Assembly: GCF_016919385.1 (NCBI RefSeq)
Contig: NZ_CP070351.1
Location: 1,984,001 to 2,048,000 of the forward strand
DNA length: 64,000 nt
Origin: Gordonia sp. PDNC005
GTDB taxonomy: Bacteria > Actinomycetota > Actinomycetes > Mycobacteriales > Mycobacteriaceae
Reading direction: 5' to 3'
Every line of letters starts with the position of its first letter. Positions within the stretch are counted from its first letter, which is position 1. Positions 11,449-34,404 of the stretch are shown here, piece after piece. The notes beneath the pieces are model-generated. The model saw nothing but the letters and a program-made list of their open reading frames with translations. It made no database searches and was not told the DNA's origin. The position numbers and the translations under genes were made by a program.

Positions 11449-11454
11449 AATCTA
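11449..11454 (-). promoter_or_regulatory. -10 element of the TPR-HAD operon (leaderless)
   Basis: Minus-strand TAGATT lies 7 bases before the ATG at 11441, the spacing expected when transcription starts at or next to the start codon. No ribosome-binding site is present. It lies just downstream of the rrn terminator, giving the tlyA-recN run its own promoter. No convincing -35 was seen. Confidence 0.45.
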
Positions 11455-11470
11455 CCCGGGTGCACAAAGT

Positions 11471-11509
11471 ATTCGAGCCCCTCAACCACAAGGGTTGAGG
11501 GGCTCGAAT
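11471..11509 (-). terminator. rrn operon terminator
   Basis: A perfect 17-bp inverted repeat (11471-11487 and 11493-11509) with a 5-base loop lies 9 bases beyond the 3' end of 5S rRNA. In the transcript a short U-containing tail (ACUUUG) follows. It fits intrinsic termination of the rRNA operon before the TPR-HAD gene. Confidence 0.85.
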
Positions 11510-11517
11510 AGAGTTGA

Positions 11518-11635
11518 GTTCGGCGGTGTCCTACTCTCCCACACTGACTAAAGTGCAGTACCATCGGCGCTGGAGGGCTTAGCTTCCGGGTTCGGAATGG
11601 GGCCGGGCGTTTCCCCTCCGCTATAGCCACCGAAA
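11518..11635 (-). rRNA. rrf: 5S ribosomal RNA
   Basis: About 118 nt. In RNA sense it starts TTTCGGTGGCTATAGCGG and ends GGACACCGCCGAAC, whose ends pair to form helix I. The core CCCATTCCGAACCCGGAAGC is the conserved 5S loop region. It is the last gene of the 16S-23S-5S operon. The ends are placed by pairing and may be off by one or two bases. Confidence 0.96.
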
Positions 11636-11679
11636 CAATATGAAACTATCACCAACCACAAACCTAAACGGTCGTGATC

Positions 11680-11712
11680 GTGTGTTGTTTCAGAAGTAGA
11701 TAGTGGATGCGA
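11680..11712 (-). other. 3' arm of the 23S rRNA processing stem
   Basis: This 33-base segment in the 23S-5S spacer is complementary to 15018-15050 in the 16S-23S spacer at 31 of 33 positions. In the precursor RNA the two arms would pair and close the loop holding 23S, the usual substrate for RNase III. It explains why the same motif appears in opposite orientation on the two sides of the 23S gene. Confidence 0.8.
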
Positions 11713-11749
11713 CCATCACAGACATCAAACAAAATGTGTGTGAGTGTTG

Positions 11750-14873
<3,124 letters not shown>

Positions 14874-15017
14874 ACAACACCCACAAACACACCACAACAA
14901 CAACCACCCCACAAAGAAACAGGACAGCCACCACTGTGACACGAATGTGGACATCACAATAGATTCAACATACTTTTTGAAATTGCAATACAATACACCT
15001 TGAACGTGTCAAGATGC

Positions 15018-15050
15018 TCGCATCCACTATCCACTTCTCAAACAACACAC
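15018..15050 (-). other. 5' arm of the 23S rRNA processing stem
   Basis: In RNA sense this segment contains TTTGAGAAGTGGATAGTGG and pairs with 11680-11712 beyond the 23S 3' end with two mismatches in 33. The pair encloses the 23S gene and should be cleaved by RNase III during maturation. Confidence 0.8.
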
Positions 15051-15141
15051 ACCCACCCACCCCCACACCCCAACACAGAGGCGGAAAGTCAGCGAGCAGC
15101 AGAAAAAACAACAACAACCGACAGAAAAAATCCGCCGGCCG

Positions 15142-15177
15142 GTGTGTTCTCTCAGAACCCCGATAGTGTGTATCTAG
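15142..15177 (-). other. 3' arm of the 16S rRNA processing stem
   Basis: In RNA sense this arm (ending GAGAACACAC) is complementary to the leader segment at 17028-17062 over about 35 bases with a one-base bulge and a few mismatches. The pair encloses the 16S gene and is the expected site of RNase III cleavage. Confidence 0.75.
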
Positions 15178-15321
15178 CAGCCATACAGTCACCCGCATGA
15201 CTCCACCCACATAAAAGCGACCACACATAATTGTGCTCGCCGCAGGCGCGTCTTGTGTTTCACCCTGAACAAACACCGATCTCGACCGCATTCGGGTTGA
15301 GCATCGGTATTGTTGTTTGCT

Positions 15322-16846
<1,525 letters not shown>

Positions 16847-17110
16847 AAAAATACAGAAAAACACAACCCCACAAAGAGGCCGATCATTTCAGCACAAGCC
16901 AGAAAGCAAAACCTGACCAAATCCAAAAAACTGACAAAGATTCAATCATAAACAAAACAAAAACAAATTCTTGTCCGTCACAACATCCTCAATGCCACAA
17001 AACAAAAATAATGTGGCACAAGAACATCTATCTACACACTATCGAGTTCTCAAAGAACACACACCCACCAGCACCAACCCACACAAACACAGGCCGAACT
17101 CCAGTGAACT
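16847..17110 (-). promoter_or_regulatory. rRNA leader
   Basis: About 265 bases between the last candidate promoter and mature 16S. It is A-rich in RNA sense near 16S. It contains TTCTTTGAGAACTCGATAGT at about 17038-17057, a motif shared by actinobacterial rRNA leaders that includes the boxA-like antitermination signal and the 5' arm of the 16S processing stem. No gene is present. Confidence 0.7.
17028..17062 (-). other. 5' arm of the 16S rRNA processing stem
   Basis: RNA-sense leader segment ending TAGTGTGTAGATAG that pairs with 15142-15177 downstream of 16S. The arms flank the whole 16S gene. The overlap with the boxA-like TTCTTTGAGAAC is typical of this group. Confidence 0.75.
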
Positions 17111-17138
17111 CAATTATCCGCCGACCGTTTCGGGCCAA
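17111..17138 (-). promoter_or_regulatory. Candidate rrn promoter, nearest to 16S
   Basis: TTGGCC - 16 bases - TAATTG on the minus strand. Nearest of four tandem candidates; the weakest match, since the -10 lacks the final T. Confidence 0.4.
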
Positions 17139-17145
17139 CTCTTCC

Positions 17146-17174
17146 AGCCTACCAGGCTGGTTTCTGCTCCGCAA
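17146..17174 (-). promoter_or_regulatory. Candidate rrn promoter
   Basis: TTGCGG - 17 bases - TAGGCT on the minus strand. Good sigma-70-type spacing and a TAnnnT -10. Confidence 0.55.
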
Positions 17175-17231
17175 CCGTCATTTCGTATCCCGTTTCCGGG
17201 AAAGTTGATCTGGTTGGTCGAGCGGGTCTCA

Positions 17232-17261
17232 ACTGTACCCTCCGCGATCTCGGTCTTGCAA
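17232..17261 (-). promoter_or_regulatory. Candidate rrn promoter
   Basis: TTGCAA - 18 bases - TACAGT on the minus strand. Strong match in both hexamers. Confidence 0.55.
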
Positions 17262-17310
17262 CCGGCCGGGATGGAGTTGATGTCCGCGCGGTGTCGCGCT
17301 GACTTCGAAT

Positions 17311-17339
17311 AAGTTACACAGCTGTCGCCGTAAGGACAA
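17311..17339 (-). promoter_or_regulatory. Candidate rrn promoter, farthest from 16S
   Basis: TTGTCC - 17 bases - TAACTT on the minus strand. It begins 12 bases beyond the tyrS stop, so the rRNA promoters follow directly after the tyrS operon with no obvious terminator between them. Confidence 0.5.
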
Positions 17340-17351
17340 ACTCGCTGGTCG

Positions 17352-18632
17352 TCAGCCGATACGTGCGCCGGCGAACGTCTTCTTGCCTCGACGGAGCACC
17401 AGCCAGCGTCCGTGGAGCAGGTCGTCGGGCGTAGGAGTCCAGTCCGCATCGGTGATCTTGGCGTTGTTCACGTACGCACCGCCTTCGTCGATCGCACGGC
17501 GTGCGGCCTTGTTCCCGTCCGCGAGCCCGGACTCCACGAGCAGATTGACGATTGTCGGCGTCGCGCCTGCGTCGAACTCGGCGACTCCGGTCTCGCTGAG
17601 GGCTGCGGCGAGGGTGCCCTCGTCGAGGCCGTCGAGCTCTCCCCTGCCGAACAGCGCCTGGCTGGCGAGTTCGGCGGCGGCAGTCATCTCGGCGCCGTGA
17701 ATGAGCGTGGTGAGTTCTGCGGCGAGCCGCTTCTGGGCGAGTCGGAGGAACGGCTTCTCCGCAGTGGCCTGCTCGAGTTCGGCGATCTCCTCGCGCGAGA
17801 GGAAGGTGAACCACTTGAGGTAGCCGACGACATCGGCGTCAGCGGTGTTCACGAAGTACTGGTACCAGGCGTACGGGCTGGTGAGCTCGGGATCGAGCCA
17901 CACGCTTCCCCCGCCGGTCGACTTCCCGAACTTCTTGCCGTCGGCAGACGTGACGAGCGGAACGGTCAGTGCGTGCGCGGTCGCACCTTCGACCTTTCGG
18001 ATGAGGTCGACGCCGCCGACGATGTTGCCCCACTGATCCGAACCGCCGATCTGCAGGCTGGCCCCGTAGCGGCGGTGAAGCTGAAGGTAGTCGTGCGACT
18101 GGAGGAGGAGGTAACTGAACTCGGTGTAGCTGATGCCGTCGCTTTCGAGCCGACGCTTGACGGTCTCCCTGGCCAGCATGACGTTCACCGAGAAATGCTT
18201 GCCCACGTCACGCAGGAACTCGATGGTGCTGAGAGCGCCGGTCCAATCCATGTTGTTCACCAGGACGGCGCCGGTCGTGGAGTCGTTGATGTCCACGAAG
18301 CGCTCGAGCTGTCCGACGATCTTCTCGGCCCAACCGGCGACGGTGTCCGTCGAGTTCATCGAACGCTCACCGACGTCTCGGGGGTCTCCGATCAATCCCG
18401 TCGCGCCGCCCGACAGGACGATGGGCCGGTGCCCGGCGAGTTGGAAGCGGCGGAGGGTCAACAGCGGTACAAGGTGCCCGGCGTGCAGACTCGACGCGGT
18501 CGGGTCGAATCCTGCGTACAACGAGATCGGACCGGCGTCGAGCGATTCGCGCAGCGCGTCACGGTCGGTGGTCTGGCCGATCAGGCCGCGCCATTCGAGT
18601 TCGTCGAGGATGTTCTCGGTCACTCGGGTCAC
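17352..18632 (-). CDS. tyrS: Tyrosyl-tRNA synthetase
   Basis: 426 residues, class I bacterial TyrS. The ATP-binding signatures are HAGHL (for HIGH, in [12 protein letters not shown]) and KFGKS (for KMSKS, in [10 protein letters not shown]). Tyrosine-site residues lie in [11 protein letters not shown] and the [11 protein letters not shown] stretch. The C-terminal S4 RNA-binding domain (about 355-426) ends in [12 protein letters not shown]. Its ATG overlaps the stop of the Trm112-like gene by four bases. The same neighbours occur around Rv1689. No T-box leader is seen, as expected inside an operon. Confidence 0.97.
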   Translation of the reverse strand: MTRVTENILDELEWRGLIGQTTDRDALRESLDAGPISLYAGFDPTASSLHAGHLVPLLTLRRFQLAGHRPIVLSGGATGLIGDPRDVGERSMNSTDTVAGWAEKIVGQLERFVDINDSTTGAVLVNNMDWTGALSTIEFLRDVGKHFSVNVMLARETVKRRLESDGISYTEFSYLLLQSHDYLQLHRRYGASLQIGGSDQWGNIVGGVDLIRKVEGATAHALTVPLVTSADGKKFGKSTGGGSVWLDPELTSPYAWYQYFVNTADADVVGYLKWFTFLSREEIAELEQATAEKPFLRLAQKRLAAELTTLIHGAEMTAAAELASQALFGRGELDGLDEGTLAAALSETGVAEFDAGATPTIVNLLVESGLADGNKAARRAIDEGGAYVNNAKITDADWTPTPDDLLHGRWLVLRRGKKTFAGARIG

Positions 18633-18847
18633 TGTCCGTTCTTCGTCAACGTGAGGTGCTCTTCGTCGGAGACCGCGCGTGCGTCATCGATCAGCATGTT
18701 CGGGATGCCGAGTTCGTCGATCCGGTACGCCACTCGCAGCCGCGGGTTGTACAGCTCATCCCCCGCGTTGATCAGTTCTCCGAGGTCCTGTGGGCAGACG
18801 AGCCGGTCGCGGACGACCGGGTCGAGACGTTCAGCGCGTGTGCTCAT
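18629..18847 (-). CDS. Trm112-like (UPF0434) small protein
   Basis: 72 residues. The pattern [12 protein letters not shown], then [20 protein letters not shown], is that of the Trm112/YcaR family, which in other organisms activates methyltransferases. Only one of the usual zinc Cys is kept: the second Cys of CPxC is replaced by Asp-Leu, as is common in bacterial members. It starts 11 bases after the hydrolase/synthetase gene and overlaps tyrS by four bases. M. tuberculosis has the equivalent Rv1684. The partner enzyme is unknown. Confidence 0.85.
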   Translation of the reverse strand: MSTRAERLDPVVRDRLVCPQDLGELINAGDELYNPRLRVAYRIDELGIPNMLIDDARAVSDEEHLTLTKNGQ

Positions 18848-18858
18848 GGCTCCCTAGG

Positions 18859-21800
18859 TTACTCGGCCACATCAACGAGGCCGTCGACCGTCTCGCCGTG
18901 TGCCGTCGGCCAGCTCCAGTCGATCGACTTCGCCACGCTCGGGGTGTAGCGACGGTATCGGCCCTCCGAGTCCCGGTACCAGACCTTCGAGCCCGGCTTG
19001 GGAACGCCTCTGGCGACGAGCCCGGTGGCGATGGGACGGAACGACTCCGACACCGGGATCGAGTCGGTGACCCAGATGATGTCGGGACGATCGGCCGCCT
19101 CCAGCTCACCGAGACTGACCCGAAGCATCGTCGGCGTGACCGACGGTCCATCCGCACAAAGACTGATCGCGGCTACCGCCAATTGAGCGCCCTCGTGACG
19201 GACGCCGTACACGGCAACCTGCTCGACGGCCGACAACGCCGACAGCGCGTTCTGGATCGGCACCGGATACACGACGCCGCGCGCGGTGCGAATCACACCT
19301 TGCGCGGAGCTCATGTACCAGAGGTCGCCGTCGGCGTCGGCGCGGAAGAGACTGCCCGACACCTCCCAACGGTCGTGCGATCGGAACACGTCACGCAGGA
19401 CGAGACCCGCCGCATCGAACTTCTGCGTGGCCTGGGAGACGAGCATGCCGACTTCCCCGGGGTTCGCCTCCCGGATGAAGCCACGGTCACGGTCCACTGC
19501 GAGTTGCTCCGTGTCGGTGTCGTACGCGGCGATTCGGACGTTGTTGGTCCCCGGCAGCGAACGGCCCATGGCACCGATCTTGGTGCCATCGACATTGGCC
19601 AGGATCGCCGAGCCGTCTGCGGTGGCGAAGAACTCGAGAACCTTGGCCTTCGGAAGTGCCTCCTGTATCTCCGACCACAGGCCCGATGTGAGTCCGGAGC
19701 CCATGAACAGTCGGACGGTCGCCAGTTGAGCTGCATCGAAGTCGTCGCGGCGGATGATGTCCGCGAGCATCGACCACGTGTAGGAGACCACCGTGACGCC
19801 GTAGTGACGCACTTCGAATGCGAAGCGGTCCGGATCGACACCGTTCGAGAGCGCGATGCGCGATCGTCCGGCGACGGTGGCGCCGAGTGTCGTGAGCAGA
19901 CCCGACGCATGATGCAGCGGCGGAAGGCAGTACACGGTGTCGCGGTTCGAAAGCCCAGCCGCGGCGGCCGCACCGAACGCCGACATCGCGAAACGATGAT
20001 TGGTGATCGACCAACGCGAGATCCGACCGTTGATCTTCGTGAAGAGGATGAACGCCAGGTCACCCGCGAGACCGGGATCCCGTCGGTACCAGACGGGCAT
20101 CCGCACCTTGTCCGGATCGATCTGCTCCATGTCGACGATCGTGACGCCGTCGGCCCGATCGATGACACGCTGATCTCCGCCACCGAGCACAAGGACTCTG
20201 TCGCTGACCGCCGTGGCCACGTCCAGGTGGTTCGGATCCGTCAGGATCACGTTGGTGTCGGCCAGCGTCAGCATCTCAGGCAGGTCGTCGCCGGACGACA
20301 CGATGACCGCGACGGCGCCGAGGCGGGACAGTGCGGCGACGACGACGAGCGCGGACGGACGAGTGTCCATCAACACGCCGACGTGCTCCCCCGGTCGGAT
20401 ACCGCATTCGATGAGGCCTGCCACGACGTTGTCGATACGCGTATTGACCTGGTCATGCGTGAGGACACGGTTCTCGAAGAGGAACAGTTCGTCGTTGGGA
20501 GTGCGCTTCTCGTTCTCACTCATCAGCTTCGCGAGCGAGATCCGCGTCGACGGCTGAATCTGACCGAGTCGGAACAGTCGCGGAACCGTCCGCACCGATT
20601 CGGATGCGACGGCGACCGTCGTCCGTTGGATGGAGGAGACGGCGTCGATGAGTTCCTTCGACACCGCGGTTCCCGCGCCCGCGACCTGACCGACGCCATA
20701 GGTGAGTCGGTTCGCCCAGCTGATGCCGCTACCGGTCGTGACTGACGAATCCATCTCCTGCGCGGCTTCGGGTCGTGGTCCCTTCGAGTCGCGCCAGAGG
20801 ATCCACTCCGCCGTGGTCGGCCACGACATCCGACCCGCCGTCGATCCGACGACCAGACCGAAGTGGCCGGCCGGGATCGTCGACTCGAAGACGTCGGCTT
20901 CGGGTGCGGCGCGTTGGATGCCGCGGACGGCGACAGGTTGGCCGATGTCGTCGGTCTCACCGACGAAGGCAAGGACAGGGCACGTGATGTCGCTCATCGA
21001 CACGACGTCGCCGTCGATGACGAACCCGCCGGACATCATGCGGTTGTGGACCACGAACTGTCGCATGAGTTCGGCGACGGCCGGGCCGGACCATGCGACC
21101 CAGCCCTCCTGCTCGATGAATCGGCGCTGGTCCTCGCGTGGGAGAAGCGCGTCGCGATCATGAAGTTTTCGGAGGAAGTCGATTCGGCTCTTGGCCGTCT
21201 TGACCGGGTCGGCGAGTTGGAAACCGGTGCGGGCCAGCCAACTCGGCACCCAGATGTTGGAGAAGACGCGGTCGCCGAGGAACTCGACACCGGGGACGAC
21301 AAGATTCGCAGGCAAGCCGAGCGGCATCGCAGCGGTTATGTCGACGGGACTGCCGTAGGTGAGGAGGCTCGCGAGTCCGTCGGCCCTCCGGTATGCGGCG
21401 GTTTGATACGCGAACATGCCGCCCTGCGAGTACCCGCCGAGGTGCACGTCCCGTCCGACGACACCGCGGACCAGGTCGATGGCGCGGCTGATCGCCACCA
21501 CATGGTCGGTGAGGGTGCGCTCCATGCCGCCCTCTTCGTGGTCCGGCGACCCGAAGTCGATGACCCACGGGATGATTCCGTGGCGGTGCAGGACGGAGAC
21601 TGCTCCGTTGTGCTCGGTGACGTCGTAGACGTTCGCCGACACCATCATCGGCGGGATCAGGATGATGTGCGACGCACCGTCTCCGGCATCGTCAGGGAAG
21701 TATCGCCGCAGCCGGAACATCTTTTCGGTCTCGACGACCCGGAACGGGGCGGGCTGCGTACCGGTCTCCAGTCCGCCGAGCCGGATCACCTCCAGCCCGT

Positions 21801-21891
21801 TCTGCGCGGTCGCGACGATCCGGCCGACAGCGGCCCCTACGTTGGGCAGTCCCACAGCCGTCCCTCTCTCCGCCGCGGCATCGGTCGTCAC
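18859..21891 (-). CDS. Alpha/beta hydrolase - acyl-CoA synthetase-like fusion (Rv1683 type)
   Basis: 1010 residues in two parts. Residues about 30-380 form an alpha/beta hydrolase of the PHA synthase/lipase type, with nucleophile elbow LGGYSQGGMF and a likely catalytic His in PAGHFGLV. Residues about 450-1000 form an ANL (AMP-binding) domain with VGVLMDTRPSALVV and VYCLPPLHHASGLL. The Ser/Thr/Gly-rich ATP loop of active synthetases is replaced by ILFTKINGRISRWSITNHR, so ATP use is doubtful. The M. tuberculosis orthologue Rv1683 is annotated as a bifunctional acyl-CoA synthetase/lipase and linked to triacylglycerol metabolism. The ATG is followed by MTTDAAAERG. The gene leads the Trm112-tyrS operon. 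Confidence 0.88.
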   Translation of the reverse strand: MTTDAAAERGTAVGLPNVGAAVGRIVATAQNGLEVIRLGGLETGTQPAPFRVVETEKMFRLRRYFPDDAGDGASHIILIPPMMVSANVYDVTEHNGAVSVLHRHGIIPWVIDFGSPDHEEGGMERTLTDHVVAISRAIDLVRGVVGRDVHLGGYSQGGMFAYQTAAYRRADGLASLLTYGSPVDITAAMPLGLPANLVVPGVEFLGDRVFSNIWVPSWLARTGFQLADPVKTAKSRIDFLRKLHDRDALLPREDQRRFIEQEGWVAWSGPAVAELMRQFVVHNRMMSGGFVIDGDVVSMSDITCPVLAFVGETDDIGQPVAVRGIQRAAPEADVFESTIPAGHFGLVVGSTAGRMSWPTTAEWILWRDSKGPRPEAAQEMDSSVTTGSGISWANRLTYGVGQVAGAGTAVSKELIDAVSSIQRTTVAVASESVRTVPRLFRLGQIQPSTRISLAKLMSENEKRTPNDELFLFENRVLTHDQVNTRIDNVVAGLIECGIRPGEHVGVLMDTRPSALVVVAALSRLGAVAVIVSSGDDLPEMLTLADTNVILTDPNHLDVATAVSDRVLVLGGGDQRVIDRADGVTIVDMEQIDPDKVRMPVWYRRDPGLAGDLAFILFTKINGRISRWSITNHRFAMSAFGAAAAAGLSNRDTVYCLPPLHHASGLLTTLGATVAGRSRIALSNGVDPDRFAFEVRHYGVTVVSYTWSMLADIIRRDDFDAAQLATVRLFMGSGLTSGLWSEIQEALPKAKVLEFFATADGSAILANVDGTKIGAMGRSLPGTNNVRIAAYDTDTEQLAVDRDRGFIREANPGEVGMLVSQATQKFDAAGLVLRDVFRSHDRWEVSGSLFRADADGDLWYMSSAQGVIRTARGVVYPVPIQNALSALSAVEQVAVYGVRHEGAQLAVAAISLCADGPSVTPTMLRVSLGELEAADRPDIIWVTDSIPVSESFRPIATGLVARGVPKPGSKVWYRDSEGRYRRYTPSVAKSIDWSWPTAHGETVDGLVDVAE

Positions 21892-22002
21892 CGCTGATGC
21901 GGGTCCGCGACGCGCATCACCTTACCCGTTGCGTGCGGTAGCAGACACGTTCGCCCGGCCCACTGCACAAAACTGTCAGCGGCCCCGTCCGGGTACGCCG
22001 AC

Positions 22003-26125
<4,123 letters not shown>

Positions 26126-26129
<4 letters not shown>

Positions 26130-27018
26130 GCGTCGACCCCTTCTCCATTGTCCGCGACGACCGATGTCCCGGCCGTCGACGCGGTGAGCAATGCGGCCAG
26201 CACCGCATGCGGTTCCCGGCCGTCGATGACGTGAGCTGCGCCGATGCCGGATTCGACGGCCCGCAGGCACGCCTCCATCTTCGGGACCATGCCGGCGTCG
26301 AGGCTCGGCAGCAGTGCCGCGACCTGCGACGCGCTGATAGTCGACACGAGCGACGACCGGTCTGGCCAGTCGGTGTACAGACCCTCGACGTCGGTGAGCA
26401 TCACGAGATGTTCCGCCTGCAGAGCAGCGGCGATAGCCCCCGCAGCGGTGTCGGCGTTGATGTTGTGGACCACACCGTCGACGTCCGGCGCGATTGTGGA
26501 GATCACCGGGATGCGACCCGCGGCGATCAGATCGTCGACGGCCGACGTGTCGACCGCGGTGATGTCGCCGACGAGCCCGATGTCGGTGGCCTCACCGTCG
26601 ACCATCACGGAACGACGCGACGCCGTGAACAAGTGCGCGTCTTCGCCGGTGATGCCGACCGCGTAGGGGCCGTGTCGGTTGATCAGACCGACGAGTTCAC
26701 GGCCGACCTGGCCGAACAGCACCATGCGAGCCACGTCCATCACCTCGGGGGTGGTGACGCGGAAACCGCCGCGGAACTCGCCGTCGAGGCCGAGCCGGGC
26801 GAGCATCGCGGAGATCTGCGGGCCTCCGCCGTGCACCACGACCGGATGAATGCCACAGGCGCGCAGCAGGACCATGTCGGCGGCGAACGCCGCCTTGAGA
26901 TCGTCGTCGACCATCGCGTTACCGCCGTACTTGACCACAACACGCTTGCCGTGGAGAGCCTGCAGCGCAGGCAGCGACTCGGCGATGATTCCGGCTTTCG
27001 CCAAAGGCGTGAGGTCTG

Positions 27019-27022
<4 letters not shown>
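26126..27022 (-). CDS. argB: Acetylglutamate kinase
   Basis: 298 residues, amino-acid kinase family. The ATP-binding start is [15 protein letters not shown]; the N-acetylglutamate site is [17 protein letters not shown]. The arginine-sensitive type has an N-terminal helix before the kinase core; about 25 residues precede KYGG here, in keeping with feedback inhibition by arginine (inferred). It overlaps argJ and argD by four bases each. Confidence 0.95.
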
Positions 27023-30575
<3,553 letters not shown>

Positions 30576-30579
<4 letters not shown>

Positions 30580-33056
30580 CGCAGGCGGGCCCCGACACGC
30601 GAGGTCGCACGTTCGACCGCCGACAGCTTGGCTGCGGTGGCGTCGTCCTCGGTGAGAGTCCGATCGTCGGCCCGGAAGGTGAGCGCAAACGTCAACGACT
30701 TGTTGCCCTCGCCGACCTGCGCACCGGTGAACACGTCGAACAGGGTGATCGCTTCGAGCAATTCGCCTGCACCGTCACGAAGGGCGTCGAGCACTTCCTG
30801 TGCGGGGACGTGGGCTGCGACCACGACATTCACGTCCTGGAGGACCGCGGGGAACGGCGACACCTTCGGCGACGGCAGCACCTGCGTCAACGGCAATGCG
30901 TCGACGTCGATCTCCACCGCGCACAGCCGTGCGGGCAGACCGGCACGCTCGAGAACGGCCGGATGCAGTTCACCTGCATGTCCGACGACGACTCCGTCGA
31001 CTTCCAGACGCGCGCAGCGGCCGGGATGCCAGGGAAGCGTGTCGTCGGCGACCAGCGTCAACTCGACGCCGGCCGCCGCGGCGATCTCACGTGCGGCGGC
31101 GAACGCGTCGTACGCGTCGGCGGCGCGACCGGGACCCCATGGGCCCGCGGGATCGCGGAGTCCGGCGAGCACTGCGGCGGCGTGCAACGGTTGACGCGGA
31201 AGCGACGCGTCGAGAGCGGCCAGCTCGTCGTCGGACGGACGTCCACTCACATCGAGCGCGCCGACCGTCGGGCCCTGGTCACCGCCGAGGACGACCTGTC
31301 CGATCGTGTACAGAGCGAGGTCGCGTCGGCCTCGTGCGATGTTGCGCGCAGCCATCTCGAGAAGGCCCGGCAGCAGAGTCGTGTTGAGTTGGGGACGGTC
31401 GGACTCGAGCGGGTTGAGCACGGAGACCGCAGCCCGACGCGGGTCATCGTCTGCGAGACCCCATGTGTCGAAGACACCCGCAGGCATGAAGGGATACGGA
31501 AGCACCTCGACGAAGCCGTCTGCCGCGAGTGCAACACCGATCGCCCGGCGGCGACGCTGCGCCGCTGTCAGACCCGTGCCGCCGGGAGCGCGCGGAACAA
31601 CTGCCGGAATGTCCTCGAGCCCTTCCAGACGCAGCACTTCTTCCACCAGATCCGCACGCTGTCGCAGGTCGGGACGCCACGACGGCGGTGTCACCGCCAG
31701 CAGCTCACCGGAGTCGTCGACCGTACAGCCGACTTCCCGCAGGCGGGCGACGGTGGTGCCTGGCGCGTACTCCACGCCGGCGGTCGCATCGGGCTGGTCC
31801 GGTGCGATCTCGATCGCAGCGGCAGGAGCCGCATCAACACGAACGTCGGCAATCGGGCCTGCGATCTGACCACCTGCCAGTTCGACGATCAGCGACGCGC
31901 CGCGATCCGACGCCACCGCAGTCAGTTCGGGATCGACGAGACGCTCGAAACGCTTCTGCGCCTCCGAGCTCATCTTGTGCCGCTTACCGGTACGGAACAC
32001 GCGGACCTGATCGAAGTTCGCGGCTTCGAGGAGGACAGTGGTCGTTGAGTCGGTGACCTCGGTCGACGCACCGCCCATCACACCGGCGAGTGCGATCGGA
32101 CCCGAGTCGTCGGCGATGACCACGTCTTCCTGGTCGAGTGTGCGGACCACGCCGTCGAGCGTCTCGAGCGTCTCCCCCGCTCGCGCCGAGCGGACAGTGA
32201 CTGTGCCCTGCACCTTGTCGGCATCAAACGCGTGGAGGGGCTGGCCCAATTCGATCATCACGTAGTTCGTGACGTCGACGATGGCCGAGATCGGTCGGAT
32301 GCCCGCGACCATGAGCCGCTTCGCGATCCACCACGGTGACGATGCTGTCGCGTCGACCCCGGTGATCACGCGTCCGGTGTACCGCGTCGCATCGGAGTCG
32401 GCGTCGATCGCAACCGGCCACGGCTCGCGGTCGACATCGGCTGCAAGCGGATCGCCCGGCAATCCGGCGTCGACGAATGGAACCGAGAACGCACTGGCGA
32501 GCTCGCGACCCAGACCACGCATCGAGAACGCGTAGCCACGGTCGGGCGTCACGTTGACGTCGATCGCCGTGTCGTCGAGACCGAGCACCTCGCGGGCGTC
32601 GGCACCCGGCTCCGCTGTACCCGGTGTCAGCACCAGGATGCCCGAGTGGTCGTTGCCCACCCCGAGCTCGGTGACCGAGCAGATCATGCCGTCGGACGTC
32701 TTGCCGTACGTTTTGCGAGTCGCGATCGCGAACGGCCCCGGAAGGACGACGCCGGGAAGCGCGACCACGACGAGGTCGCCGACAGAGAAGTTCCGCGCGC
32801 CGCACACGATGTCGCGGGGCGCGTCCTCCCCGACCTCCACCTGGCAGAAGCGGATCGGCTTCTTGAACTCGGTGAGCTCTTCGATCGCGGCGACACGGCC
32901 GACGACGAGTGGCCCGGTGATCTCCGGGAACGGCTCGACGTCCTCGATCTCAAAACCGACGCGGACGAATCCTGCGTCGATCTCGTCGGTGGTCGCGGTC
33001 CAGCCGGGAGTGCCGTTCTGCAGGACTTCGGTCAGCCAGGACTGTGGGAGTCGCAC
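30576..33056 (-). CDS. pheT: Phenylalanyl-tRNA synthetase beta subunit
   Basis: 826 residues from VRLPQSWLTEVLQNG, with a GTG start at 33056. AGAAG lies upstream, and the longer frame to 33245 overlaps pheS in a different frame. Domains in order: EMAP/OB tRNA-binding domain (FCQVEVGEDAPRDIVCGARN), B3/B4 editing domain, B5, the catalytic-like core, and the C-terminal anticodon-binding FDX-ACB domain (SPKVSPFPAVLQDVNVVV). It acts as an alpha2-beta2 enzyme with PheS. The stop overlaps the metallophosphoesterase start. Confidence 0.96.
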
Positions 33057-33099
33057 GGGGTAACCAATCTTCTTTCGTGTCGAACGAGTGGTGGGCGCG

Positions 33100-34404
<1,305 letters not shown>

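Noticed and set aside
18790..20745. 651-residue open frame on the plus strand
   Set aside because: Antisense to the hydrolase/synthetase gene, Arg/Asp/His-rich with no motif; a GC-bias shadow.
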